This document shows, piece after piece, positions 7,713 through 17,392 of a stretch of DNA of 44,946 nt. The translations under genes and the position numbers were made by a program. How positions within the stretch are numbered: position 1 is the first letter of the stretch; each line of letters opens with the position of its first letter. The notes under the pieces are model-generated. The model was not told the origin of the DNA, made no database searches, and worked only from the letters and a program-made list of their open reading frames with translations. Source of the DNA: an uncultured Verrucomicrobiota bacterium (GTDB lineage: Bacteria > Verrucomicrobiota > Verrucomicrobiia > Verrucomicrobiales > Verrucomicrobiaceae); assembly GCA_903848465.1 (NCBI GenBank), contig CAINGK010000059.1, positions 1 through 44,946 of the forward strand, given 5' to 3'.

Positions 7713-8387
7713 ATGCCTCTCATTCAACTGACCAACGTTTCCAAATCCTACACTGACCCTGGCAGCGGCGCGCAGGTGCCGGTGCTGCGGGGTGTCAATC
7801 TTAGCATCGAGGCGGGTGAAAGTGTCGCTATCGTCGGGCCTTCGGGCTGTGGCAAAAGCACGCTGCTGAACATCCTCGGGACGCTCGATCTGCCGGATGC
7901 GGGTGAAATTTTGTTTGATGGCGAGGCCTTGGCGAGCTTGAAGCCAGCAGGACTCGCGGCTGTGCGCAGCCAGAAAATCGGCTTCATTTTCCAACTGCAT
8001 CACCTGATGCCGCAGTGCTCGGTTCTGGAGAATGTGCTGCTGCCGACGCTTGCGCTGAAATCGCCGCCCAAGGACGCGGTGCAGCGTGCGGAAGCCCTGC
8101 TGGAACAGGTGGGACTCAAGGACCGTATGGACTGGAAGCCCGCGCAACTCTCTGGCGGCGAACGGCAGCGCGTGGCCTTTGTGCGCGCGCTGATCAACCA
8201 GCCCCGGCTGATTCTCGCGGATGAGCCGACGGGTGCTCTGGATGAAACCAATGCGGCGGCTTTGACGGACCTGCTGCTGACACTGCAAAAGAGCAGCGGC
8301 GTCACGCTGGTCATGGTCACGCATCATCGCGCTCAGGCAGACCGCATGGGCCGGGTGCTGACGATTCACGAAGGCGTCCTGCAATGA
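7713..8387 (+). CDS. ABC transporter ATP-binding protein (LolD/MacB type)
   Basis: The 224-aa ATPase has Walker A GPSGCGKS at 42-49, the signature LSGGE at 146-150, Walker B with ADEPTGALDE at 169-178 and an H-loop VTHH. DEPTGALDE and the overall length place it in the LolD/MacB/FtsE group, which powers FtsX-type permeases in lipoprotein release, efflux or envelope work rather than classical solute import. Its stop overlaps the start of the permease gene in an ATGA junction, so the two are almost certainly translationally coupled. Confidence 0.93.
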   Translation: MPLIQLTNVSKSYTDPGSGAQVPVLRGVNLSIEAGESVAIVGPSGCGKSTLLNILGTLDLPDAGEILFDGEALASLKPAGLAAVRSQKIGFIFQLHHLMPQCSVLENVLLPTLALKSPPKDAVQRAEALLEQVGLKDRMDWKPAQLSGGERQRVAFVRALINQPRLILADEPTGALDETNAAALTDLLLTLQKSSGVTLVMVTHHRAQADRMGRVLTIHEGVLQ

Positions 8388-11300
8388 AACTCACCGATTA
8401 CGTTTTCCAGTCCGCACGGCATTACTGGCGTGGTCATCTGGGCCTGCTGTTTGGCACTTTCCTGGCGGCGACGATTCTGACCGGCTCCCTTCTGGTGGGG
8501 GATTCCGTGCGTGCCAGTCTGGAGCGCGTGGCGGCCCTGCGCCTGGGCAAGGTGGAGGGCGGCGTGCTGGGCGGCGACCACTGGTTTACGGAAGCTCTGG
8601 CGCGTAAATCCAATGCTGCGCCGGTCATCATCGCCACGGGTGCGGCAAGTGCGGCGAATGGCAAGGTGCGGGTGAATGGTGCCCAGGTGCTGGGAGTGGA
8701 CGCCAGCTTTTGGAAGCTCAGCACGAGTGCGAAGAACTTGGTCTTTGATAAGACTGCGGTGGTCATCAATGAACCGCTCTCGCGCAAACTTGGCGTGAAG
8801 GCGGGAGATACGATACTGGTGCGGCTGGAGCGCCCGAGTGCTATCTCCCGCGATGCACCACTCTCTGGTAGCACCAACCAGGATGTATCGCTGAGGCGGA
8901 CGGTGGCGGCGGTGATCAGCGCGGAAGATTTTGGGGCGTTTCAGCTCACGGCTTCGCAGGTGCCGCCGGATTCGGTGTTTGTGAATCTCGCGGATCTGCA
9001 AACCCAGCTCGAAATGGATGGGCGGGTGAATGCGCTGCTGCACCCGCAGTTCAACGCACTGAGGGCGCATTTGGAGGAACACCGCACGCTCGCAGATTTC
9101 GCGCTCCGACTCAAACGTATCGACGGCGTGAAGAAGGAATGGGAGATCAGCACCAGCCGCGTGTTTCTGGAGCGCAGCCTCGCGGCCAAGCTGGGGGACT
9201 TCAAAGGTGCCTACGGTGTGCTGACTTATCTGGTGAACGGCATCACTTCCAAGCAGGGCGGCACGCCGTACTCTATGGTGACGGCGAAGGGCCAGGGCAA
9301 GGATGATGAAATCACCATCACCCAATGGCTGGCGGATGATCAGAAACTCGCGGTCGGCGATGAACTGGAGGTCAAATACTTCGTGGTAGGTCTGGGGCGT
9401 GATCTGAAACAGCAGTCGGCGAAGTTTAAGGTGGCGGCGATTCTGCCCATGGACCATCCGCAGGTGACGAAGGCGTGGACTCCTGAATTCCCCGGTGTCT
9501 CGGACGTGGACAACTGCCGCGACTGGGAACCTGGCATCCCGATGGACATGAAGGCCATCCGTGACAAGGACGAGGAATACTGGGACGAGCACAAAGGCAC
9601 GCCGAAAGGATTCATCACGCTGGCGGCTGGCCAGAAGCTCTGGGCCAATCGTTTTGGCAATCTGACTGCGATCCGCCTGCCCAATGAAGGGCAAACTCCG
9701 GAGGCGAAGGCGAACGTGCTCGCGCTGCGTCTGCAGCTTGCGGACATCGGGCTGGTGCCGCGTGATTTCAAACACGATGCCGGAGCTGCGGCCAAGGGCA
9801 GCGTGGACTTCGGTGGGCTGTTCATCGGCCTGAGTATGTTTTTGATCGCGGCGGCGCTCGTCTTTGCGGCGTTGCTGTTCCTGTTCACGCTTGAGCGGCG
9901 TGCAGCGCAGATCGGCCTGCTGCTTGCGGTGGGTTGGACGCGCAGCATGGTGCGACGTGCCTGGCTGCTGGAGGCAGGCGTCATCGCCGTAGCGGGCGTC
10001 TTGCTCGGCGTAATCGGCGGCATCTTTTACACGCAGTCGGCGCTGCATGGACTCTCTGCCATCTGGACCGGGGCCACGCAGGGGCTGCCGCTGGTGTTTA
10101 GCGCCAGCTTTGAAACGATCTTCAATGCGGCATTGGCGACCCTGATCGTGGTGCTGCTGACCCTGGGCTGGGCCAGCCGGAAGCTCTTCAAGTTGCAAGC
10201 GCGTGACCTGCTGGCTGGCGGGTGGAGCGATGACCTCGCTCCGGCCAAACAAGTCAAACCGACGAAGCTGCCGCTGATTTTGGCTGGTGTCGCGCTGGTG
10301 CTGATGGTGGTCGGGTTTGTGGTGAAGAATCCTGAAGCGGTGGCGGGCATGTTCTTTGGCTCGGGTATGCTGATCCTCATCGCTGGCCTGCTCTTGCTGC
10401 GGCGGTGGATGCGGCATGACAGTGGCAGTCTTGCGCGATCCCTCTGGCAGATCGGCACGCGCAACATCACGCGCCGCCCTTCCCGCAGCCTGGCGGTCAT
10501 CGGCATGATGGCGGGCGGCATCTTCCTGGTGGTGGCGGTGAACGCCTTCCGCATGAGTGCGGGAGATGCCACAGCACGCGACTCTGGCACAGGTGGCTTC
10601 GCGCTCATCGGTGAGTCCTCGCTGCCGGTGTATGAAGACCTGAATGTGAAGGCGGGCTGGGATGCCTTTGGCCTGGATGAAAAGCTCATGCCGCAGGCCC
10701 GCGTGGTGCCCTTCCGCGTGCGCGATGGCGATGACGCGAGCTGCTTGAACCTCAACCGTGCGCAGAAGCCGGTGCTGGTGGCGGCTGATCCGGCCAAGCT
10801 GGCGAGCACCTTTGCCTTCGCCTCGGGCGCGTGGGAGAACTTGGGGCAACCGTCCCGGCTGCCTGCTGCAAGCGAGACGCTTGCACTACAAGCCATCCCC
10901 GCCATCGCTGATCAAGCGACGGCGATGTGGGGCCTGGGCAAGGGCGTGGGAGATACCATGGACTATCAGGACAGCGCCGGGAATACTTTCCAGGTGAAGA
11001 TCGTGGGCCTGCTGGCGGGTTCGGTGCTGCAAGGCAAGATGATCATCAGCGAAAAGGACTTCCTTTCGAAGTATCCTGATGTGGCGGGCTATCGCTTTTT
11101 TTTGATTGATGCCAAGCCGGAGCAGGCAGCGGAGGTCTCGGCGCATCTCACGCGCCAGCTTGAGCAGCGCGGTCTGGCGCTGGAGCCCGCGAAGCAGCGG
11201 CTGGAGTTGTTCCTGAGCGTGCAGAATACGTACATCGGCATCTTTACGGTCCTCGGTGGTTTGGGCGTGCTACTGGGAACGGCGGGCATCGGTGTCTTGA

Positions 11301-11608
11301 TCGCACGGCATGTGCTGGAACGGCGCGGGGAACTCGGCCTCATGCAGGCGCTGGGGTTCCGCGTTGGCGCGCTACGCAGCATGATCATGGGAGAGCACAG
11401 CGTGCTGCTGGTACTGGGCGTCATTCTGGGCGTCATCACCGCCTCACTCGCCGTGCTGCCACAATTGATCGAACGCGGTGGCGGCCTGCCCATCGGCTTC
11501 CTGGGCGAGTTGATCGGTGCTGTGCTTGGCTTTGGTCTTGGGGTTTGTGCTGTCGCTGTGTCCACGGCTGTGCGTGGTCGGCTGACGGATGCGATTCGGC
11601 GGGAGTAG
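8384..11608 (+). CDS. ABC transporter permease, large FtsX family
   Basis: The 1074-aa protein has an N-terminal membrane helix (about 20-42), a large extracytoplasmic domain, a first FtsX-type cluster of helices (about 470-610), another helix pair near 625-670, a second extracytoplasmic domain (about 715-940) and a final three-helix FtsX cluster (about 940-1060). The duplicated layout resembles the long permeases of MacB-like exporters and LolC/E relatives, but it is larger than either. It overlaps the ATPase gene by four bases. Cargo unknown. No membrane-fusion or outer-membrane protein gene is adjacent. A hairpin follows at 11640-11684. Confidence 0.9.
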   Translation: MKLTDYVFQSARHYWRGHLGLLFGTFLAATILTGSLLVGDSVRASLERVAALRLGKVEGGVLGGDHWFTEALARKSNAAPVIIATGAASAANGKVRVNGAQVLGVDASFWKLSTSAKNLVFDKTAVVINEPLSRKLGVKAGDTILVRLERPSAISRDAPLSGSTNQDVSLRRTVAAVISAEDFGAFQLTASQVPPDSVFVNLADLQTQLEMDGRVNALLHPQFNALRAHLEEHRTLADFALRLKRIDGVKKEWEISTSRVFLERSLAAKLGDFKGAYGVLTYLVNGITSKQGGTPYSMVTAKGQGKDDEITITQWLADDQKLAVGDELEVKYFVVGLGRDLKQQSAKFKVAAILPMDHPQVTKAWTPEFPGVSDVDNCRDWEPGIPMDMKAIRDKDEEYWDEHKGTPKGFITLAAGQKLWANRFGNLTAIRLPNEGQTPEAKANVLALRLQLADIGLVPRDFKHDAGAAAKGSVDFGGLFIGLSMFLIAAALVFAALLFLFTLERRAAQIGLLLAVGWTRSMVRRAWLLEAGVIAVAGVLLGVIGGIFYTQSALHGLSAIWTGATQGLPLVFSASFETIFNAALATLIVVLLTLGWASRKLFKLQARDLLAGGWSDDLAPAKQVKPTKLPLILAGVALVLMVVGFVVKNPEAVAGMFFGSGMLILIAGLLLLRRWMRHDSGSLARSLWQIGTRNITRRPSRSLAVIGMMAGGIFLVVAVNAFRMSAGDATARDSGTGGFALIGESSLPVYEDLNVKAGWDAFGLDEKLMPQARVVPFRVRDGDDASCLNLNRAQKPVLVAADPAKLASTFAFASGAWENLGQPSRLPAASETLALQAIPAIADQATAMWGLGKGVGDTMDYQDSAGNTFQVKIVGLLAGSVLQGKMIISEKDFLSKYPDVAGYRFFLIDAKPEQAAEVSAHLTRQLEQRGLALEPAKQRLELFLSVQNTYIGIFTVLGGLGVLLGTAGIGVLIARHVLERRGELGLMQALGFRVGALRSMIMGEHSVLLVLGVILGVITASLAVLPQLIERGGGLPIGFLGELIGAVLGFGLGVCAVAVSTAVRGRLTDAIRRE

Positions 11609-11639
11609 CAAGGGCTCACTTTTCGCACCTTCAGGCTTC

Positions 11640-11684
11640 GATGCTTTGCGATGCCGAAATTTGCACGTTTCTACGCAAAGCATC
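11640..11684. terminator. 11-bp inverted repeat after the permease gene
   Basis: GATGCTTTGCG at 11640-11650 pairs exactly with CGCAAAGCATC at 11674-11684 around a 23-base loop. It lies between the permease stop and the ruvB start. No T-run is present, so terminator function is tentative. Confidence 0.35.
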
Positions 11685-11732
11685 CACGCGCCATGCCTTG
11701 CACTCTGCGCAGTGCGCGCTCTTATATAGACA

Positions 11733-12737
11733 GTGAATCCCACGCTCAACGAACCCGACTCGCCCTTTGATCTCGCCCTCCGTCCGGCGGATTTTTCGGA
11801 GTTCCATGGTCAGACGAAGGTCAAGGAACAGCTCCTTGTCATGGTCGAAGCGGCGAAGATGCGCGGTGAATCGCTGGACCATGTGCTGCTGTGCGGCCCA
11901 CCTGGATTGGGCAAGACGACGCTGGCCAATCTGATCGCCAACGCGGTGGGCACCAAGCTGCACACCACCAGCGGACCGCAGATTGATCGTGCGGGTGATC
12001 TCGCCGGCATCCTCACCAATTTGCAGGAACGGGACATCCTGTTCATCGACGAAATCCACCGCCTGCATCCGAGCATCGAGGAGTATCTGTATCCGGCCAT
12101 TGAGGACTATCGCCTGGACATCATCATCGACCAGGGGCCGAAGGCGCGCACGATTCGCATTGATCTGCCGCCTTTCACGCTCGTGGGTGCCACCACGCGT
12201 GCGGGCATGCTCACCGCGCCGATGCGCTCGCGCTTTGGCATTCCGAACCGGCTGGACTACTACACGCCGGAGGAAATCCAGCACATCCTGATCCGCTCCG
12301 CACGGCTGTTGAACGTGGCCATCGAGCCTGCTGGCGCGCATGAGATCGCCCGCCGTTCGCGTGGCACGCCGCGCGTGGCGAATCACCTGCTCCGCTGGGT
12401 GCGTGACTTCGCGCAGGTGAAGGCGCAGAACATCGTCACGGAGGATGTGGCGCGGCAGGCGCTGACAATGCGTGACATTGACGAGTCGGGTCTGGATGAA
12501 ATGGACACGCGGATTCTCGAAGCCATCATCGGCAAATTTGATGGCGGCCCTGTGGGTATGGGCAGCGTGGCGGTGGCTGTTGGGGAAGATACCAGCACGC
12601 TGGAGGATGTGCATGAGCCTTACCTTGTGATGCAGGGCTATCTGAAACGCACCCCGCGTGGGCGTGTGGCGATGCCTGCGGCTTATCGCAAGCTCGGGCT
12701 GATGCCACCGACGACGGGGCAGACGGAGTTGTTTTGA
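11733..12737 (+). CDS. ruvB: Holliday junction branch migration ATPase RuvB
   Basis: The 334-aa protein shows Walker A GPPGLGKT at 55-62, Walker [10 protein letters not shown] with D106-E107, the sensor segment [19 protein letters not shown] and a C-terminal winged-helix region ([34 protein letters not shown]). RuvB hexamers drive branch migration with RuvA in recombination and repair. The start is GTG, placed just before the conserved [16 protein letters not shown] opening. ruvA and ruvC are not in this window. Length matches the family. Confidence 0.98.
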   Translation: MNPTLNEPDSPFDLALRPADFSEFHGQTKVKEQLLVMVEAAKMRGESLDHVLLCGPPGLGKTTLANLIANAVGTKLHTTSGPQIDRAGDLAGILTNLQERDILFIDEIHRLHPSIEEYLYPAIEDYRLDIIIDQGPKARTIRIDLPPFTLVGATTRAGMLTAPMRSRFGIPNRLDYYTPEEIQHILIRSARLLNVAIEPAGAHEIARRSRGTPRVANHLLRWVRDFAQVKAQNIVTEDVARQALTMRDIDESGLDEMDTRILEAIIGKFDGGPVGMGSVAVAVGEDTSTLEDVHEPYLVMQGYLKRTPRGRVAMPAAYRKLGLMPPTTGQTELF

Positions 12738-12747
12738 AAGTCGTTGT

Positions 12748-12802
12748 GAGCTTTAGCTCGCTCTGGGAAACGCACCGCTACATACAGAACGAGCTAAAAC
12801 TC
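12748..12802. terminator. Imperfect 13-bp inverted repeat between convergent genes
   Basis: GAGCTTTAGCTCG at 12748-12760 pairs with CGAGCTAAAACTC at 12790-12802 with one mismatch. It sits between the ruvB stop and the convergent lipoprotein stop and could terminate both. The right arm plus the following GGGAGTACTTTCC resembles segments in the 35.1-kb and 35.8-kb repeat arms, so it also belongs to a dispersed repeat family. Confidence 0.5.
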
Positions 12803-12816
12803 GGGAGTACTTTCCA

Positions 12817-13236
12817 TCACTTGAGCAGCATGTCCTTGGAGTCGATGTGGTAGCTTTGCAGTTGGCAGGAGTCGCCCGAGACGATGTAACTGAAGGATTC
12901 GGTGCCTTTGCCTTGCTCGAACTCGGTGGTTTGGGAAAGGGAGACGGAGGTCTTGAGATTAAAACTGTTGATCCGCCAGCCGCCTGCGGTGGACTTGACC
13001 TGTTTGCCCAGTTTGCGGGACACGGCTTCGAGCAGTTTCACAAAGTCTTCTTCGGTGGCAGCGGCTTTGAGGTCGGGGTGTCCAGCGGCGTAAAGTTCCT
13101 TGAACTTCCCCTCATTGAATTTCAGATGGAAGTCCACGATGGCGGTTTCAGCGAGATCTTTGCCTTTGGTCATGTCTTTGCACGAAGAAAGCGAGATCAG
13201 GACCAGGAGCAGTGCTAGCAGGGTTCTTAGGCTCAT
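12817..13236 (-). CDS. Small predicted lipoprotein, function unknown
   Basis: From the ATG at 13236 the 139-aa product begins MSLRTLLALLLVLISLSSC, a signal peptide ending in a lipobox with cysteine at residue 19. The mature part is a compact alpha/beta-looking domain with a conserved-looking FNEGKFKELYAAGHPDLKAA stretch, reminiscent of DUF3887/DUF4019-type NTF2-like small exported domains, though the match is by eye only. The upstream extension in the frame (43 residues) has no signal-like character and is rejected. It is transcribed convergently with ruvB. Confidence 0.7.
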   Translation of the reverse strand: MSLRTLLALLLVLISLSSCKDMTKGKDLAETAIVDFHLKFNEGKFKELYAAGHPDLKAAATEEDFVKLLEAVSRKLGKQVKSTAGGWRINSFNLKTSVSLSQTTEFEQGKGTESFSYIVSGDSCQLQSYHIDSKDMLLK

Positions 13237-13386
13237 TGAAGTACGATACGCAAGTGAATGGACCGAGCGCAAACACTTTGCGGTTCCGCAGCGGTGAATT
13301 TGTGACTGGAGGTCAATTTCCTCGGCTGGTGACGCGACACTCCTTGCACCTGCTGCATTCGTCATTCAGCATCCGGCTTCCCAACC

Positions 13387-13869
13387 ATGTGGCGCGAACT
13401 CACCACCCTCTGGCAGAGCATCTGCGATCCTGAGTACCTGCACCTGCTGCTGGAGCCGCTGCCGTTGTATGGGCTGGGGCTGGGGCTGACGTTTTTGATT
13501 GTGGCGTTTATGTTTGGCGAGGCCAAGAGCCGGATGCTGGCGCTGGCGATGATCTGCGTGTCCTGCGCCAGTGTGTGGCCCTACCTGGATCTGCGAGACA
13601 AGGCGACGCCACGCATTCTCGCTACGCGGTCGCCGGATTTCGCGCCGCTGATCAAGGAGCAGACGCAGCGGCGCAAGGACTGGGCATGGCCGTACTATTT
13701 GATGACGCTGTGCAGCTTGGTGGCGCTGGTGGCCACACGCTCGCCCAAAGGGCGGTTGGTGCTGTTTGCGGTGGTGATTTATGGGGCGCTGTTGTTTTGG
13801 TTCAGCATTTGGATGCACAAGAAGGAGTGCGAGGTGTATCACCGCAATATTGTGGGCCGCGCGCGGTGA
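13387..13869 (+). CDS. Membrane protein of unknown function (160 aa)
   Basis: The product has a helix at about 28-45 (YGLGLGLTFLIVAFMF), another at 50-64 (LALAMICVSCASVWPYL), a soluble loop rich in charged residues (65-99), and two more helices at about 101-115 and 123-144. The C-terminus is basic. I do not recognise the family. A CATTCGTCATT motif ends 20 bases before the ATG. It runs convergently towards the VWA protein gene with a 17-bp gap; no functional link can be argued. Confidence 0.65.
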   Translation: MWRELTTLWQSICDPEYLHLLLEPLPLYGLGLGLTFLIVAFMFGEAKSRMLALAMICVSCASVWPYLDLRDKATPRILATRSPDFAPLIKEQTQRRKDWAWPYYLMTLCSLVALVATRSPKGRLVLFAVVIYGALLFWFSIWMHKKECEVYHRNIVGRAR

Positions 13870-13886
13870 GGTGAGGGCGATCTGGC

Positions 13887-15332
13887 TCACTCCTCGACGT
13901 AGGAGTCGCCTGCGGTGGGAACGACCAGTTGGTTTTTGACGAGGTCGAAGTACTGCCCGTGGCCATAGGAATGGATGTAGAGCCGCTGCTTCCGGCGCTT
14001 TAAATTTTCGAGTACGACGCCGAGTTGTTTGAATTCCACGGCGTCTTGAAAATCGGAGAACCAGTAGAGGCCGTCGGCATTGCGCACCTCGTCGCTCAAG
14101 AGCGCGAGCCAGGTGAAGGACACTCCCACATTGTGGATGAAATAGGTCTGCGGACGGCGTGAGAGCTGGAGGAAGAGTTCCTTGCTCGGGATGGGGTCTT
14201 TGGTTTTGATCTTGTAGGCTGCGGTCTCCATGTAGGTGGCCCCACCCAGGCGCCAGAATTTTTCAAACTCGATGCTGGAAGTGCGGAAGACCTTTGTCCC
14301 CACGAGCTGCTTCTTGGGCTCCTCCACGCCACAGCCAAAGTAGAGGACGACGACACTGCCTTTGGCCACCTTATCCACTTCTTTGACGACGCGTTCCAAG
14401 TGCGGGGTCATGGAGGTGGATACGTCGAGGACGACGGCGAGTTTTTTGGCTTTGATGTTCAGGCCAAACAAGGGGCCGAAGACCATGCCGCTCTTGGCCC
14501 CCAGTCCTACCCCGCTGCCAAAGCCGCCTCCGGCACCTGCCAGACCGAATCCGCCGCTGAGCGATCCGCCGCCGAGGGGCTTGGATGCCTGGGGGAGTTC
14601 GGGCATCTCGGAAACATCATTCGGCAGCACCACTGCCGTCATGCTGTCTTTGACGGCGAGCTTGCGAATGGGGATCGACTGCTTCAGCCAGGGATTTTTC
14701 TTCTGCTGGATTTTGTGCTGCAGGGCCTGCTCGGCCTGAGCGCCCTGGGCGGAGCCGCCGCCGGGGAGGAAGTCGATCTGCTTGTCCATGACCTGATGCA
14801 CCACAATGAGTGCGCCAGCGATCAATAGGACCGCATGGATGCCGATGCTCACAGCAAGTGAGCGCCACCCCCATTTATCCCAGCGCTCCCGCCAGGTGTG
14901 GTGTTCGGGTTCGTGCGAGGAGACGGTGCGGTGGATGAGGACCGGGGCCTTGAGTTCGGGTAGTGGGGGCGGAGTGGCCTGCCCTGGCCTGCGCACGGGA
15001 ACCCTCTCTGTGGGCGGGTTTTTGGTGAAGACGGGGACTTTTGGAGGAGGCGGCGGTGGGTCGGCTTCCGGTGCAGGCTCTGCTGGCAGGGGGGACTGCA
15101 GGGGGCTGAGCGAGATCCTGGGCGGCTGACGGACAGGCAGGGTGCGCTGCAACATCAAGCGCTTGGCGCTGAGCGCGGGAGGGGGGGAGGCAGGCGCGTC
15201 CTGAGGGGCTGTGTCCCCTGCCCCGCCTTGCGGTAGTGGTTCCAGAGGCGCTGGGGCGCTGATTTCCGGCGTCGCCGCTGGATCATCATCCACCCTTGGA
15301 AGATGGTTGAATTCCTCAGGGGTGGAGCGCAT
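13887..15332 (-). CDS. Membrane-anchored VWA-like protein with Pro-rich cytoplasmic region
   Basis: The 481-aa protein starts with about 150 residues rich in proline and acidic residues, then has a single membrane helix at about 157-179 (LAVSIGIHAVLLIAGALIVVH). A Gly-rich linker (254-290) follows, then a von Willebrand A-type domain with the metal-site motif DVSTS at 303-307, preceded by KKLAVVL. The second half (GSVVVLYFGCGVEE, LYWFSDFQDAVEF) fits the VWA fold. The TonB-like combination of Pro-rich region and single helix is common in verrucomicrobial VWA proteins, whose roles are unknown. The Gly-rich linker is a likely flexible spacer. Confidence 0.75.
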   Translation of the reverse strand: MRSTPEEFNHLPRVDDDPAATPEISAPAPLEPLPQGGAGDTAPQDAPASPPPALSAKRLMLQRTLPVRQPPRISLSPLQSPLPAEPAPEADPPPPPPKVPVFTKNPPTERVPVRRPGQATPPPLPELKAPVLIHRTVSSHEPEHHTWRERWDKWGWRSLAVSIGIHAVLLIAGALIVVHQVMDKQIDFLPGGGSAQGAQAEQALQHKIQQKKNPWLKQSIPIRKLAVKDSMTAVVLPNDVSEMPELPQASKPLGGGSLSGGFGLAGAGGGFGSGVGLGAKSGMVFGPLFGLNIKAKKLAVVLDVSTSMTPHLERVVKEVDKVAKGSVVVLYFGCGVEEPKKQLVGTKVFRTSSIEFEKFWRLGGATYMETAAYKIKTKDPIPSKELFLQLSRRPQTYFIHNVGVSFTWLALLSDEVRNADGLYWFSDFQDAVEFKQLGVVLENLKRRKQRLYIHSYGHGQYFDLVKNQLVVPTAGDSYVEE

Positions 15333-15441
15333 GGCGGTTGGTACCTTTTAACCCTGCAAAGACCACCGGGTTTTCACCCAACTTGAAGTCGAACTGAAAA
15401 AAAGCGAATGGCAAGGCCTGCCAGCCGGAGATAGCGCGGCC

Positions 15442-16899
15442 TCACGGTTCCTGACGCATCTTGCTGTGCTTGATGCCATAACAGAAGTAAATGACGAGGC
15501 CGATGGCCATCCAGACAAAGAGCCGGATCCAGGTGTCGGCTGGGAGAGAGCAGGCTTGCCCCACGCAAATACCTACACCCAAAATCGGCACCAGGGGCAC
15601 CCATGGAGTGCGGTAGGGGCGCGGCATGTCGGGCTTGGTCTTGCGCAGCACGATGATGCCGATGCAAACCACGCTGAAGGCCATGAGCGTGCCGATGGAG
15701 ACGAGTTCCCCCAACAGATTGAGCGGCAGGAAGCCGGCCAGCATGGAGCAGACCAGACCGGTGGCGATGGTGGTGATGTACGGGGTGCCGTACTTGGGGT
15801 GTACCTTGGCAAACACCGGTGGCAGCAGGCCGTCCTTGGCCATGCTGAAGAAGACGCGCGGCTGGCCCATGAGCAGGACGAGGATAACGGAACTGAGACC
15901 GGCGAGCACCGCGACCTCCACCGCCATGCGCAGCCATTTCAAGCTGTCGCCCGCGACTTTTTCCAGCGCATAGACGACGGGGGCATCCACATGGAGTTCC
16001 TTGTAGTTGACCATGCCGCAGAGGACGATGGACACCAAGACGAACAGCACGGCGCAGACCGCCAGCGAGCCGATCATGCCCCAGAACATGTCCTTCTGTG
16101 GATTCTTGGTCTCCTGGGCTGCCGTGGAGACCGCATCAAAACCGATGTAGGCGAAGAAGATCACGGCAGAGCCTTTGAGAATGCCGCTCCAGCCGAATTT
16201 GCCGAATTCGCCGGTATTTTCAGGAATGAAGGGCGTGAGGTTGGCGGAGTTGATGTAGCCCCAGCCGAGGCCGATGATCATGAGGATGATCACGACTTTG
16301 ATGGCGACCATGACGTTGTTGAACCTGGCGGATTCCTTGATGCCGACGACGAGAAGCCAGGTGACGGCCCAGATCAGGAGAATGGCGGGGATGTTGACGT
16401 AGCTGGCGGTGTGCGTGATGTGGCCGTCGATGTAGTCGAGCGGTGCCCGGCACCATTGTTCGGGCAGATTCACGCCGAAGCAGTCCTTCATAAAAGGAAT
16501 GAAGTGCTTGGACCAGCCCACGGCCACGGTGGCAGCGGCGAAGAGGTATTCGAGGATCAAATCCCAGCCGATGAGCCAGGCCACCAGCTCTCCGAGTGTG
16601 GCGTAGGAATAGGTGTAGGCGCTGCCAGCGATGGGAATGGCCGCCGCATATTCCGCGTAGCACAGGCCGGCGAACAGACAGCCCAGCCCCGAGAGCACAT
16701 AGGACAAGGCGACGGCAGGCCCGGCGAAGTCCGCCGCTGCGTGGCCGGTGAGGACGAAAATGCCGGTGCCGATCACCGCACCGATGCCGAGTGAGACCAG
16801 GGACCAGCGGGAAAGCACGCGTTTCAGGCCATGGGAGTCATCATTGGACTCGGCAACAAGCTGAGCGGTGGATTTGGTGCTGAAGAGACCTTTTTTCAT
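15442..16899 (-). CDS. APC-family amino acid permease (cationic amino acid transporter type)
   Basis: From the ATG at 16899 the protein is 485 aa with twelve or more hydrophobic segments. Family features include GIGAVIGTGIFVLTGHAAADFAGPA near the first helix (consensus GxG(I/V)xxG), ALSYVLSGLGCLFAGLCYAEYA, and FFAYIGFDAVSTAAQETKNPQKD in the middle. The ending PYRTPWVPLVPILGV with short final helices is typical of the YfnA/CAT branch, which imports neutral or cationic amino acids. The upstream in-frame Met at 16947 adds 16 residues without conservation. Substrate not determined. Confidence 0.9.
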   Translation of the reverse strand: MKKGLFSTKSTAQLVAESNDDSHGLKRVLSRWSLVSLGIGAVIGTGIFVLTGHAAADFAGPAVALSYVLSGLGCLFAGLCYAEYAAAIPIAGSAYTYSYATLGELVAWLIGWDLILEYLFAAATVAVGWSKHFIPFMKDCFGVNLPEQWCRAPLDYIDGHITHTASYVNIPAILLIWAVTWLLVVGIKESARFNNVMVAIKVVIILMIIGLGWGYINSANLTPFIPENTGEFGKFGWSGILKGSAVIFFAYIGFDAVSTAAQETKNPQKDMFWGMIGSLAVCAVLFVLVSIVLCGMVNYKELHVDAPVVYALEKVAGDSLKWLRMAVEVAVLAGLSSVILVLLMGQPRVFFSMAKDGLLPPVFAKVHPKYGTPYITTIATGLVCSMLAGFLPLNLLGELVSIGTLMAFSVVCIGIIVLRKTKPDMPRPYRTPWVPLVPILGVGICVGQACSLPADTWIRLFVWMAIGLVIYFCYGIKHSKMRQEP

Positions 16900-17010
16900 A
16901 GTGTGTAAAAGCGGCGCGAGTATGTGAGGCCGCGAACGGTGTGGCAATCATTAAAAGTGCCAAGGGGGGAGGCAATTCGTGGGGCATTCACCCTCGCCAA
17001 GATTTGCCAT

Positions 17011-17352
17011 TCAAGCCGTCGCTGCCCAAACGAGCATTCCGCAGGCACAGACGGTGCCACCGAGCCCGATCAAAAACACAATATCAGCCGCTGACTCTAC
17101 CTTATGCATGCGCTTGAGGCTGCGCGTCCGCAGTGCCCAGTAGGAGAGCAGGCAGGCGCTGAGAAAGACCAGGGCATTCACCGCGAGCACATCATCCACC
17201 AGCGTTTGTACCAACTTCGAACGCGTGAAGGTTTGCACAATACTGATGACCGTGAGGCACACGCCAACCATCGCCGCCGAAGCACTGAAGATGTGAATGG
17301 CGATGTCATGCTCCAGAGGCGTATCGTTCTCTTCGGGTGGCTCGGGTTTCAT
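17011..17352 (-). CDS. Small membrane protein (113 aa), unknown
   Basis: The product has an acidic N-terminus (MKPEPPEENDTPLEHD) followed by three predicted helices at about 20-42 (ASAAMVGVCLTVISIVQTF), 55-72 (VLAVNALVFLSACLLSYWAL) and 90-110 (IVFLIGLGGTVCACGMLVWA), with a basic loop between the last two. The pattern is consistent with conserved small membrane proteins of unknown function. It lies between the APC permease and the MFS transporter on the same strand. Confidence 0.65.
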   Translation of the reverse strand: MKPEPPEENDTPLEHDIAIHIFSASAAMVGVCLTVISIVQTFTRSKLVQTLVDDVLAVNALVFLSACLLSYWALRTRSLKRMHKVESAADIVFLIGLGGTVCACGMLVWAATA

Positions 17353-17392
17353 GAGGGCAGGAAGCTTGTCATGTCAGACGTTCAGGGTTTTG

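Noticed and set aside
8366..10849. An 827-codon open frame on the minus strand opposite the ABC permease
   Set aside because: It is entirely antisense to a well-supported FtsX permease and has a His/Arg/Gln-rich composition typical of a GC-skew shadow frame.
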